Assembly: GCA_027625915.1 (NCBI GenBank)
Contig: JANTQA010000057.1
Span: 8,928,001-8,992,000, forward strand
DNA length: 64,000 nt
Reading direction: 5' to 3'
From: Anaeramoeba flamelloides
Lineage: Eukaryota > Metamonada > Anaeramoebidae
Shown here: positions 23,761-34,334 of the stretch, in pieces
How positions within the stretch are numbered: position 1 is the stretch's first letter
How the letters are laid out: every line of letters begins with the position of its first letter
Program-made: the position numbers and the translations under genes
Notes under the pieces: generated by a model
The model's input: the letters and a program-made list of their open reading frames with translations, nothing else
Told to the model about the DNA's origin: nothing
The model's database searches: none

Positions 23761-25550
23761 ACCTTTAGGATTTCTTGAGTTTTCTCTTTATTTTGAAAAT
23801 CGATAGAGCTAACAAATAAAACAGAAAACCTCAAGAAAACTTAGATACTCTACGGCACTCTATCCCACTCACCTAATTTCTAAACCCCTTTTAGAAATTT
23901 TGTTAAAGAATAGCATATTTTATTATCACTTACTAATGATAATATACATGATGTATTCTTTTTATTAATAATATCCCTGATGTTATTAATTTTTATATTT
24001 TTTTTTATAAAATTCAGATATCCAGATTTTTCGATTTTTTAATAGAATGAACAGCAGTTAGTTATTATTTTTTTTTAAGATTGAAACCAAAAATTTATTG
24101 AATTTTCTTTATATTCCAAAAATTAAAAAAAAAACATAGACACTCTAGGGCACTTGACGACACGATCCCATAAAAAATGATAGAAATCTTCAATGATATC
24201 AATATATCACTTTTCAATCTATAAATCACAATTTTTTTTTTTTTACTTGTTATATAAGAGTAGCTATTTAAAAAATTAGTAAAATTTCGAAAATTTAGAA
24301 TTGTTTTTGAACTTTTCCTGTTTAAATAATTTTGTTGTTTGATAATAGTTAAAAATTGTCAAACTTTCCAACTAGTTGAATTTTACAATTTAGTTGTTCG
24401 AAAAACTTTTAATTCTAACTCTAACAATTTTAATTCCGGAGTATGCCAATTATTATTTACATTTTTTAGTGTTCGAAAATTTCGTACAGTTTTAATTTTT
24501 TTAAATTTAATAAATCTAATTTTTCAATCAATTTATATTTTCTTTGGTATACTTTTTATCTAGGGATACCAATTTTTGCTTCAGTTTTATAGATTAATTT
24601 TGGTGAATGGACATTAATTTGTAAGAAAGTTGTGACCGATTTATTGATACACCTATCAATTCTTTAAAAAACACTTTCTGTCAAGTCAAATATTTTGGGA
24701 CCTTAATAAAGTTGACTTAAAATGATAACATTGGAAGAAGTTATGTCGACTACATTGTCGAGTTTATTTAGTTGAAACAATCGATTAAGTGTTTCCAAGG
24801 ACTTTTCTACCCCTTTGAAATTATATTCAAGATATCTGTTTTTTCGAACCAAATTCCAAGATAAAAAAAAACTAAATGGGAATTTGATTGAAGTTAAATA
24901 AAAATTTATCAACGAAATTGAGATCTATTAAGTAAAAACAATTTTTAATCTTTAAAATTATAAAAAAGTTGTTTTCCTTTTTTCCTAAAATGAAAAATAA
25001 AAAATTACGAAAAAGATGCTCAACTTTGAAAAATTTTTTTAACAAATTGTTTGATCTTATTCACAAGAATTATTATAATAATTTAAATCATTTTTGTAAG
25101 AAAAAAAATGGATTTTGAATTTTGAAGATAAAATCACTTTAATTCCCAATATCTTGAAAAAAAGATTATTTTTGAAAAATCAAATTTCAACCTGATTCAA
25201 AAAAAAAACATATATTATCAGTAAAATTTTGAAATGATTTTTAAACTTTAAGCATTAGAAGTATTCTTCTTCAAATATTCAAATATATTTTAATATGTTG
25301 TTTCATTAAAATTTGATTTGATGGTCCCAAAGATCAAAGAAAAATTTGTAAAAATATAATCAAATTAAGATAAATTGTATCATTTATTCAACATTAAATC
25401 ATTTTTTTATAATGAAACATTAAAGATTTTTATTTACTTTATGGTTTTGATTTTAAAGTGTTCTGGTTTGATAAATAATGATTTTTTTCAATAATTTAAA
25501 TTAATCAAATAATAAAAAAACGAATTTTGATCATTTTAATGAAATATTAT

Positions 25551-25749
25551 TACAGTTAGTTCCACGTTTAAGTCACAAACGCTCAACAAAATTTAAGGCA
25601 CAAAAAACTCTCAAATTAAGGCACACAATTTGTAATTTTTTTTTTACAATTTATTTTACTAGAATTTGAATATTGTGCCTTAATTTGAGATTTTTATTGT
25701 GCCTTAAATTTCGTTGAACGTTTGTGCCTTAAAAGTGGAACTGGCTGTA
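25551..25749. mobile_element. 200-bp hairpin MITE, copy 5
   Basis: Starts TACAGTTAGTTCCACGTTTA and ends GTGGAACTGGCTGTA. The two 85-bp arms are close complements around a short T-rich centre. Confidence 0.9.
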
Positions 25750-26139
25750 CAATAAATCTAATTCTAATTCTATATTTAAAAATGGGAACAATTTGATTTA
25801 TATATGAAGAAAACAAGGAATAAATATCAAGTAAATAGCCCCCAACAATAACAGTGATCTAATATCTTTAAAATATATTTTTTTCATAAATCACTTTTCC
25901 GCTTTAAATCTTTATAAAAATCATGCATCAATAAATATAAATAGGAATATAAAACACTAAGAAATAATATCTAAATAATTGATTTTTTTAAATGGTATAT
26001 ATTCAAAATTTATTTTTTAAAAAAATAATCACCCAAAATCTGATAATTTCAAGAAAATATATATTCCCGATATAAAATCTATTAATCTAAACACTAATTC
26101 AACATTTTAACACACCGAAATCCATTTTTTTTTTTTGCA

Positions 26140-26730
26140 AAAAAACTGATTTAATAAATAGGTTTCTCAATATGATTCCATTTTTGGATTTTTTAGAATC
26201 ACAAAAATTTAAAATTTGAAAACATTGTATTAAAATGATTCCACTGGAATCAGTTTTATCAAACATTTTGTACGTATTAAAGTCCTTTTTTAGAATCATT
26301 TTTCGAAAAAATAAAAAATTATTTTTATTCTGATTCCCTGGAATATAAAAACCGAATTTTTTATTAATTACCAAAACGATATTAAAAAAATACATATTAT
26401 TTTTATTCTATTTCAAAGAAAAATAATTTTCTTATCAGGAATAAACATGAAAACATCAGGATTTGACGAAAATACGATTAAAACTAAAATCCCAAGAAGA
26501 TAAATCCCAAAGATTTTTTTTTTTGAGAAAAATTAAACAGTTTTTAACAATAAAAAAAAAAAAAAAAATTGAGAATAAAGTGATTCTTTGGATAAATGAA
26601 TGTAAATAATTAACAAGTTGAAACTAATCAGAGGAATAAAAAAGAATTATTTGATTCCCTGAAATTAAAAAAAAGAATTATTTGAAGTTATTTTTGAAAA
26701 AGAATCAAAATGTGAACCCTTCTAACCATT
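26140..26730. mobile_element. Copy of the 802-bp element (ends degenerate)
   Basis: The stretch from 26163 on (TGGATTTTTTAGAATCACAA, GGAATAAACATGAAAACATC) aligns with 30045-30380, and 26620-26720 (GAGGAATAAAAAAGAATTAT, AATCAAAATGTGAACCC) aligns with 30735-30828. It lacks the 225-bp insertion found in the 30-kb copy. Confidence 0.65.
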
Positions 26731-26875
26731 TCGTAAAGAAATACCAACTTAGAGTCATTCACTAATTGAAATCTTTACAACTTTTTATAATTTAAAACCC
26801 ACAAAAAAAAATAAATAATTTTCAATACGAATAAATCTAGAAGATATTAAAAATTTTGGAAAGAGCAAACCAAAA

Positions 26876-27120
26876 AAATATATTGGTTAATTTAATTAAA
26901 TTCTATTAGAAATATTGACCGATCAAATCGTTAGATACTATCAACTAAATTTATTTGAGTTCTTCTATTTTTAACAGAACTCAACTTTAACCTTATACTA
27001 ATTAATTGTTGAACAAAAAAATTAACGATCAAACGAAATAAGTTAGGCAATTCAAAAAAAATAAAAGGAAAAGAAAAAACAAAAAGATAAAAAAATAATA
27101 TACATTTTTTTACAAAAATC
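26876..27120 (+). pseudogene. Decayed transposase-like segment, copy 1
   Basis: The DNA aligns with 32187-32430 over about 240 bp (shared AAAATATATTGGT, ATCGATCAAAT-like and GAACTCAACT segments). Both copies are full of stops. The better copy reads NLRNSTVTIYQPSIKKF, resembling the helix-turn-helix of Tc1/mariner-type transposases, but the assignment is tentative. Confidence 0.4.
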
Positions 27121-28252
27121 AAAATTCTATCCGATTTGAAAAAATTCTATTATTGCAATTCTTTTAACTATTTTAACTTTGTAGAAAATTTTGAATTTCA
27201 GTTTATATATAAACCCCATTTCAAAAATATTGACCCACCTGAAATAATAAAGTGAAAAAAGAATATCCCCTATATTCAATAACAACTAATAATTAAATCT
27301 GATTAATAATCCACTTTAATCTATTCAAAATATACAAAAACCTATTATTTAAAAAAAAAAACAAAAAACTAAGAACTAAAAAAAGGAGGAATCACAATTT
27401 TTGAAATTAGCAAACAGCTTTTTGATTAACGAACTTTCGATGAAATAAAGTTGAACAAAGAAGATTTTTTTACTAATATTTAAATTCATTTTAAAAAGGA
27501 TTAAAGAACTGAATTTTCTAAATGATTATTTGTCTTTTATAGGATCTTTTTTTTTTTCACATGATGTTTCACAAGTCAAAGCATTAAAAAAAAAATTTTT
27601 TTTCTTCGAAAAAAAAAGAAAAAGGAAAAATATATATATATATAAAACAAAAAAAAAAAAAGGAAAAACAAATGAAAAAGAAAAAGAAAGAAAAAGTAAA
27701 ACTAAAAATTGACCAAATAGAAAAAATGAGATTGATCTAACTCTTGAAAATATATTTTTGATAAGAATATGGAATAAACCCTCAAAGCACTTCCATTAAC
27801 GTTATAAAGTGAGTAAAAATTTTTGAAAAATAACTTATATTTGATCTATAAATTTGGGATTTCATTTTTAGAGATCTAAAGAACAGATAAAAAAAAAAAA
27901 ACAAGAAAAATATTTTACAAAGGTAACAAACGAGATATGAATAGAAAGTTTTAACAAACCAATTTCACTGATTCAAAAAAAAAATGAAAAAATAAATATA
28001 ACTTTTAATATTATTAAAATATATCTTTTTTTTAAAATTTAAAAAAAAAAAAAACAAAAGGAACAGTAAAAGAAATAATTCACCAAAAACAGAATTCAGT
28101 GAATGGAAGAGAAAAAAAAAACAAACAAAAAAAGAAAAAAAAAAAAAACAAGATATTAATTAAGAAAAAAATGAAAAAAAAAAAAAACCAAAAGACATTA
28201 GTCAATTAATAATAGGAACAATTAATTAATACTGGATGAAATAATGAATAAA

Positions 28253-29499
28253 TTAGTAATCATGTATTATTTTACAAATATCAAAGTCATCTTTATGTAA
28301 AAATTTAAGAGCACAAAATTGCCTGATTTTACAATCTGAATCACAGCCTGTTTTATACATTACTATATTAAAATCAAGATATTTATTAAATAAATCCTCA
28401 TCATTTTTCATTTTGTAAAAGAGCTTTTCGAAACTTAATAATGATAAATCTTGCATATAATATGGTTCCTGAGAAGTGTCATATTCTAATTGCCATTTTA
28501 ATGTCATATCCTCATTACAAGTTTGTAAATCGGCATAATATTGTTCATATTTTAACAAAGCTTTGTCAATTTTATTATAAGTAAATAATCTTCCCATACC
28601 AAGGTTATTTGGGACACCTAACTTTGTATGATAATTTTTCCAAGGGGTCAAGGCGGGAGACAATAAAAGTGGACCTGCATTCTCACTAAGTCTGAAACTA
28701 TCGCTATGCAAATGGCCATATAGACTTGCCAGTATTACTTCTTTATGAGGATGCTCTTCAAATACTTTCAGAAAAGGTTCATTAAATTTCTCATGGAAGC
28801 CCATATCACCAAATCTTTCTTCAAACCCAGGTGATACATGGCCAACAAACAACACCTTTTCATCATTTTCATAGGCTTCATCTAATTGTGAAGTTATAAA
28901 GGCATATTGGTTCGAGAGATCTCCTTCTGCGTTGGTTGTATAATGGTTGTGTCCGTAATATAATATAGTGTTAATGATAACCACGCGAATACCTTCAATT
29001 ACTTGGCTATAATAGCCCCCCTGCAAATATGTTTTCTTTTGCTCAGTAGTCAAAATTGGAGAAATAGCATCGGCCATTCTGGCTAACCATGCATTTGCGC
29101 CCGGTGCACAATCATGTTTAGGTTCAAAATCGTGATTACCTACAGATATTTAATTGGGTATAGTAGATTTATATAATATGTTTATGAATGTTGGATTTGT
29201 GTTAATATTTTTATCAATATTGGCTTTTTGAAAAAAAAAGGAAATTTAATACTCATTAATTTCTTTATTCTTATTATTATTTTTTGAAACTCGAGAAATA
29301 GTGGATGCAATTAATATAAAATTATCTTTAATGAAATTGTTTAAAATTATTTAATTGATCCGAAGAAATCCCAAAAGAAAATTTTAAATGAGAAAATAGA
29401 TAAAAATATTCACGGTAGCCTGGGAAAGAAAAGTAAGTTGATAATCTACATTCTGATTTAAAATGTGGAAAAAAAAAAACGTGAAACGCACTTATTAAT

Positions 29500-29530
<31 letters not shown>

Positions 29531-32500
29531 TGGGCAGAGAATAAACGTTAAACATGATTTAGAATTGGGAGCCTTAAGAGAAACTGAAAACCAAAAGTAA
29601 AATCAATTAAAATGAGACACAAATTAAATTCAAAAAATAATTCATTATATCATTTTAAATCAAACCAACAAAAACAATTTAAATCCCCTTTATTCTCGAA
29701 ATCTGGTTAGAGTGGTTGTTAAGAGATCTCAAAAATAATCAATTTTTTCAATAAATTTCTAAATACTGTCATTTTCCAATAAATAAATAAAAATTTTTAT
29801 TTCAATTTCTCAAAATATTTTGCTTATTCAAAGTTGAAAATGAGTATAAATTTTTATAAAATCAATTAGATTTGACAATTACATCTTTAAATAGGGTTTT
29901 TCCTTTTTGAACTTGAGAGAAAATTTTAAATTTTTTTTATTTGTATTTACCAGTATTATCTATCAAATCAACAAATACAATTTAGATCTCCTTTTTATCA
30001 AAATCCAATTCGACTTTTGGAAATCTCCAGAGTTCCCAAAATGATTCCAGTTTTGGATTTTTTAGAATCACAAAAATTTAAAAAATTTGGAATCATAGTA
30101 TTAAAATGATTCCAATTGAATCAATTTTTATCAAACATTTTGGACTTATTAAAGTATCTTTGGAGTATAATTTTTCAAAAACATTAAAAATTATTTTATT
30201 CTGAATCCAATGGAATCAAAAAAAGAATTTTTTATTGTTAACCAAAACTCGAAAAAAAAAAAATACAGATTCTTTTGATTCCATTTCAAAATAAAAAGAA
30301 TTCTCTTGCGAGAAATAAACACAAAAACATCAGGATTGGCGAGTAGATGATTTAAACTAAAATATCAAGAAGAAACCCTCAAATATTTATTTATTATTAG
30401 TAATCATTTAAATTCTTTTTGCGTTATTAAAAAAAATATTTATTAATTAATAAATTTCGAGAATGGTGGGATTCTATTACAAACCAAATTTAAACAAGAA
30501 ATACTATTAAATAAAAAATAAAAAGATCAAAATTTTCATTCAGCTTTGCAAAAAAATCAAAATTCAAGAATTAAAATAAATGAAACTCCCAATTCTAAAA
30601 GAGGAAATTAACCATTTAAGCTGATTTTAAGTATTAAAAATTTGAATTGTTACATTATTTATAAAATCTTTTTTGGGAAAGCTGAATGAAAATTTTGTTT
30701 CGTTTATTTTGCAACCAATAGTAAGTTGAGACTAACCATTGAAATAAAAAAGAATCATTTGGTTCCATGGAATCAAAAAAAGAATTCTTTTTTAGTTTTT
30801 TTTCAAAAAAGAAACAAAATACAAACCCTGGAAATCTGCAAAAAGAGTCAATTTTTCCACAAAATGTTTAACAATAGATCAATCAAAGTATAACCCTTAT
30901 TAAAAGTTAGGATTATAAAAACTGTTATTATGATTAATCCTTTAATTTGTCTTTAATCATTTATTTTTTGTTTTATTAATTGATTTTACTTTTCGTTTCC
31001 AGGTTCAATTAAGGTGTTACAATTACAATTGTCACAAAAAGATGCCAATTTTGAATGGATAAAATTCTAGTAAAAATAATTATTTAATGGGGGTTTTAAC
31101 ACGAATTGTTGTATTTACAGTAGAAAAAAAATATTTGGACAAAAGTCAAGAGCAAATCAAAAAGAAAATGGAAATCACATTTTTTGTTTAGAAAGTCTGA
31201 AATTTCATTTTTTGTTTGTAAAGTCTGAAATTTCCTTTTTTTAAATTTCAAAAGCTTAAAGCCCTAGTATTAGTATAAAAGCAAAAAATGGACATTTTTT
31301 TTGTCATTTTTTTTTAAAATTAACTTTTTTGGAATATCTTTAAGGGAGTAGCCACGGTAAAGAAAAATTTTTCACTTTTTTACAATTCTGAAGAGGATCA
31401 GAAAATAACATTTTTTACTTTGGTTGTAACTCATTGATTTTTATTATTTAAAGTACTTCATTCATTAGATTTTTTAAATATTTTTTTCAAAGTCTCAAAG
31501 AAATTGCCACAATAGAATGTTGAGTTGAATTGAAAAAAATAGTGTTTTGAATGTTGAATAACTTATCTTTTAGCTTCTCTCAACATTCTATTGTGGCATT
31601 TAATTTTTTCCTTTTTTTATTTTTTCATCATTTTTGTGATTTTTTAATCCTGAAAACATTAAGCAATTAGAAAGATTTTTTTATTAGTGGCATTTGGGAT
31701 TGATGGATTTGGTTTAAAAAGAACAACAACATTACAATTGAAACAATCATAAAAGGAAACATAAATGGGACTTAAATAGCTAGAAGATTCCAAAATTAGA
31801 ATAATTATCCCAAATTATTACTTGTTAGGATTTTAAATCGTTGGGTTTTCTGGAATTGGAGAAGTGAATATGATTATATATTATCAAAGTTTAAACCACA
31901 AAATAGCCACAAGTTTTATTCAAAGAATCTGAAATTATCTTCTCCCAAAAAAAAAACTAAACCTCCATTCCAAAAATTTGGACACATCTAAAATCAAAAA
32001 TAGGAAAACAAAAACCCAATTTATTATATTTTTCCAAACGTAATATATAACCATATTTAAGTAACATAGTATTAATAGTTTTTTAAGTAATCATTTTCAT
32101 CCAAATATAAGAAAACAATATAAAATAAAAAATCAAAACAAGTGTGTCCAAAATAAGGAAACGAGCTGAAATGACAGAGTTTGAACAAAAAATATATTGG
32201 TAGATTTGTTAAAATTACACCAACAATGGTTGATCGATCAAATGATAAGATACCATGCACCGGTTGTATGTGGATTTTTCAATTTAAGAAACTCAACTGT
32301 AACCATCTATCAACCATCGATTAAAAAATTTTCAGATCTAACCAAACAGATTTTGTAACTCGAAAAAAACAAAATGAAAACAAAACAATTAGGATAAAAA
32401 ATGAAATAGTTTGTAGAATTAAAATTAATTTCCAATTGGATGTAAATCATGTTATTGTTATTTTTCCAACTGTTTAAACGTTGTCCAAATTGATGGAATT

Positions 32501-34334
32501 AAGATTATTTTAATAAAAAAATAATAATAAAAAAAAAAACTATTTTATCATATAATCTCAATTTTTTTATTGTTGAACATTACTAAAAAAAAAATATCAA
32601 ATAATTTTTTTAAAAAAATTTTTAGAGAATCTACGATCACACGCCACTAAAATAAAATGTTCTTATCTCATCTCTCTCAAATTTTTATCATGTCGTATGG
32701 TGTAGCTACTCCCTTAAGTTTTAGTTTTGAACCAAGTGTTTGGCTAGGTTTGAATAGTAATCATTTTTACATTCCAGGCAACCTTTTGTTCAGGTGAGTT
32801 TTTGAAAAGGGAGATTGAAAAAAAATGACAAAAAAAAATGGCCATTTTTTGCTTTTATACTGATACTCGGGCTTTAAGTCAGATTTCAGATAAAATTAAA
32901 ACAAAAAGTAAAAAATAAAATTGAGTGTGTAGGACCTTGGAAATTTTCACAAAAAGTTGGTTTAACTAGATGACAAAAAATCCTTTTACCATTGAAACAA
33001 AAAATGTATTATTTACGACATATCCCTTTTTTGGGAATTTAGTAAATTGTATTTGTTTGCAAAATTTTTTTTGAATTCAATAAATCTTCATGAAGTCGAA
33101 AACGTCACTCTTTAGTTTGATTTCTTAAACTCTTTGGTTGAAATTTCCAACAAGAACAATGTGAATTGATATATTTCATTTATTTTTTTGGAATTTGTCA
33201 TTTTTAAATGAAAAAATTTTTGACAGTTTTAAAAAAAAAGTGCTTTTAAAAGTGATAATTGTTTTCTTATGAGATACAATACAATTAGATTATGGGGTGT
33301 GCTGTTAATGAATATTTTTGAGAGAACACTGAACATTTTTCAATTAGCCACCTTCTCATGAAAATGGTCAATTAAAAAATTGTGTTGTTTTTTTTTTTTT
33401 TAGTATTTCGGTTTTTCTAAATGGTCAATTGTTTTTTTTTTTTTCAAAGGGGAATGAATTTAATGCCTGTTTTTTAATTTCAATACAAACTTCTCTAATA
33501 CCCCAAATTCAATTTCCGATTATTTTTAGAAAATGGAGTGAATAGTTTAAATATTTGGAATTTGATCAACAATTTCTAAAAAAATTGAAGGAAATTAATA
33601 AAAATTTTTGACTACTTTTTTTGTTCCAACAAAACTGTAAGTCGAAAGTATTGTAAACAAAATTTTTTTTTGATTTTTTTTTCTTTTTGAATTTAACACA
33701 GGATGAAAGGGAGAAAAAAAAAAAAAAAAAAGTTTCTCATTTTGTTTTATAAAAAGCAATCCTTTTACCAAACTGACAAAAAAAAGTTTTAGGTTCGCAT
33801 AATAGGTTTTTTGTAAAAAATCTCCAATGTTGCGTGAAAAGTAAAGTTTTGATTAAAAAAGAAAAAATCATCGAAAAAATACAAAAAATAAAGAACAAAG
33901 AATATTTTGAACAAGCAAACCAAAAAAAAAAAAAATAATGATGAAAGGTTACCTGGTGAATAAAAAACAGGAGTGTTTGGGAAGTATTTTCTGAGAATAT
34001 TAGTAACATTTGCAATTGTTTGTAATTTTTGTTCTGCAGATCCACCCGCGTGAGGCCAGGTATCTCCTGAATTGATCACAAAATCAACATTAGGTTCAAT
34101 TTTGGCCATTTCTTGGACAGCAGATTCCACAGTTAGCCAAGGGATGTCGCAATCATAATCCCCATAAAAACCTGCATCCCCTTCACCTGTTCGACACTCG
34201 CCAGAATGAGGTTTTGATTTGTATTTATAAATCCAATCATAATGTTGATCTGTAATTTGCCAAAACTTTCCTGCTATACAAAAGGTTGGGGCAATTAAAC
34301 AAAAAAGTAAAAGGATGAACAACAAAGATTTCAT
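28253..34334 (-). CDS. Acid-sphingomyelinase-like phosphodiesterase, two exons with a 4.8-kb intron
   Basis: Exon 1 is 34334-33953 and exon 2 is 29139-28253. The donor CCAG/GTAACC and acceptor CTGTAG/GTAATC join in phase and rebuild the metal-binding motif SPGNHDFEP exactly at the junction, which argues strongly for one gene. The protein has 422 residues, close to SMPDL3-type enzymes. Residues 1-21 are a signal peptide (MKSLLFILLLFCLIAPTFC). Metallophosphatase motifs appear in order: TDQHYDW (D29, H31), SGDTWPH (D91), GNHD (128-131), INTILYY, VGHVSPGF (H228) and GHLHSD (269-274). By family these bind two metal ions and hydrolyse phosphodiester or phosphate bonds of lipids or nucleotides in the lysosome or outside the cell; the actual substrate cannot be told. 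A cysteine-rich C-terminal region (CDSDCKIRQFC) matches the disulphide-linked C-terminus of the family. Confidence 0.9.
29504..29530. repeat. Poly-G run of 27
   Basis: 27 uninterrupted G followed by TGGG, inside the truncated 441-bp-type element in the intron. Confidence 0.9.
30027..30828. mobile_element. 802-bp insertion with a 9-bp target duplication
   Basis: The insertion is flanked by perfect TGGAAATCT repeats (30018-30026 and 30829-30837) and interrupts a 441-type element whose two halves resume on either side. The interior matches 26140-26730 and itself contains a 225-bp element (30502-30723). No transposase is visible, so it is non-autonomous. A 9-bp duplication is typical of Mutator-like elements (family knowledge), but terminal inverted repeats are weak. 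Confidence 0.7.
30502..30723. mobile_element. 225-bp inverted-repeat element, copy 3
   Basis: Starts TACTATTAAATAAAAAATAA and ends TTATTTTGCAACCAATAGTA. It sits inside the 802-bp insertion and is absent from the related copy at 26140-26730, so it arrived later. Confidence 0.85.
31340..32717. mobile_element. GGGAGTAGC-ended element flanked by TTAA (inner)
   Basis: The left end is TTAAGGGAGTAGCCACGG (31340) and the right end is the complement CTACTCCCTTAA (to 32717). TTAA flanks both sides; either a TTAA or a TA target duplication fits. It contains a perfect 20-bp hairpin (31505-31524 with 31579-31598) and a decayed transposase-like segment (32187-32430). The related short element at 37273-37457 has the same ends. 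Confidence 0.7.
32187..32430 (+). pseudogene. Decayed transposase-like segment, copy 2
   Basis: Homologous to 26876-27120. One frame reads NLRNSTVTIYQPSIKKFSDL, resembling the second half of a helix-turn-helix in Tc1/mariner-type transposases, but frameshifts and stops interrupt it. It lies within the TTAA-flanked inverted-repeat element, which supports a transposon origin. Confidence 0.4.

Larger units (their letters stand above)
22724..28252. other. 5.5-kb repeat-rich intergenic stretch
   Basis: No intact gene. It contains a clean fold-back repeat (23610-23760), two ACTCTA-containing degenerate repeat patches (about 23845-23880 and 24134-24170), a possible decayed coding stretch on the minus strand (24300-24912), a hairpin element (25551), a copy of the 802-bp element (about 26140-26730) and a decayed transposase-like segment (26876-27120). 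The end is very A-rich. Confidence 0.6.
29465..31020. mobile_element. Broken copies or copy of the 441-bp element
   Basis: Segments matching the 441-bp family are scattered here: TGTGGAAAAAAAAAAACGTG at 29465, TCTCAAAAATAATCAATTTTTT near 29730, TGGAAATCT-flanked sequence near 29980-30026, and its continuation 30838-31020 (GAGTCAATTTTTCCACAAAA...). The last two parts are one copy split by the 802-bp insertion; the first is a second, truncated copy. Confidence 0.6.
31255..32878. mobile_element. 1.6-kb inverted-repeat structure (outer)
   Basis: About 58 bp at the left (31255-31312, containing AGTATAAAAGCAAAAAATGG) and right (32818-32878, containing CCATTTTTTGCTTTTATACT) are near-perfect complements. 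An inner element with its own ends (31340-32717) lies inside. Confidence 0.8.
29140..33952 (-). other. Giant transposon-filled intron of the phosphodiesterase gene
   Basis: 4813 bp from GTAACC to CTGTAG, at least 12 times longer than the other introns predicted here (113-386 bp). It contains a broken copy of the 441-bp element, an 802-bp insertion with a 9-bp target duplication, a 225-bp element, a 27-nt poly-G run and a 1.6-kb nested inverted-repeat structure. Confidence 0.8.
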
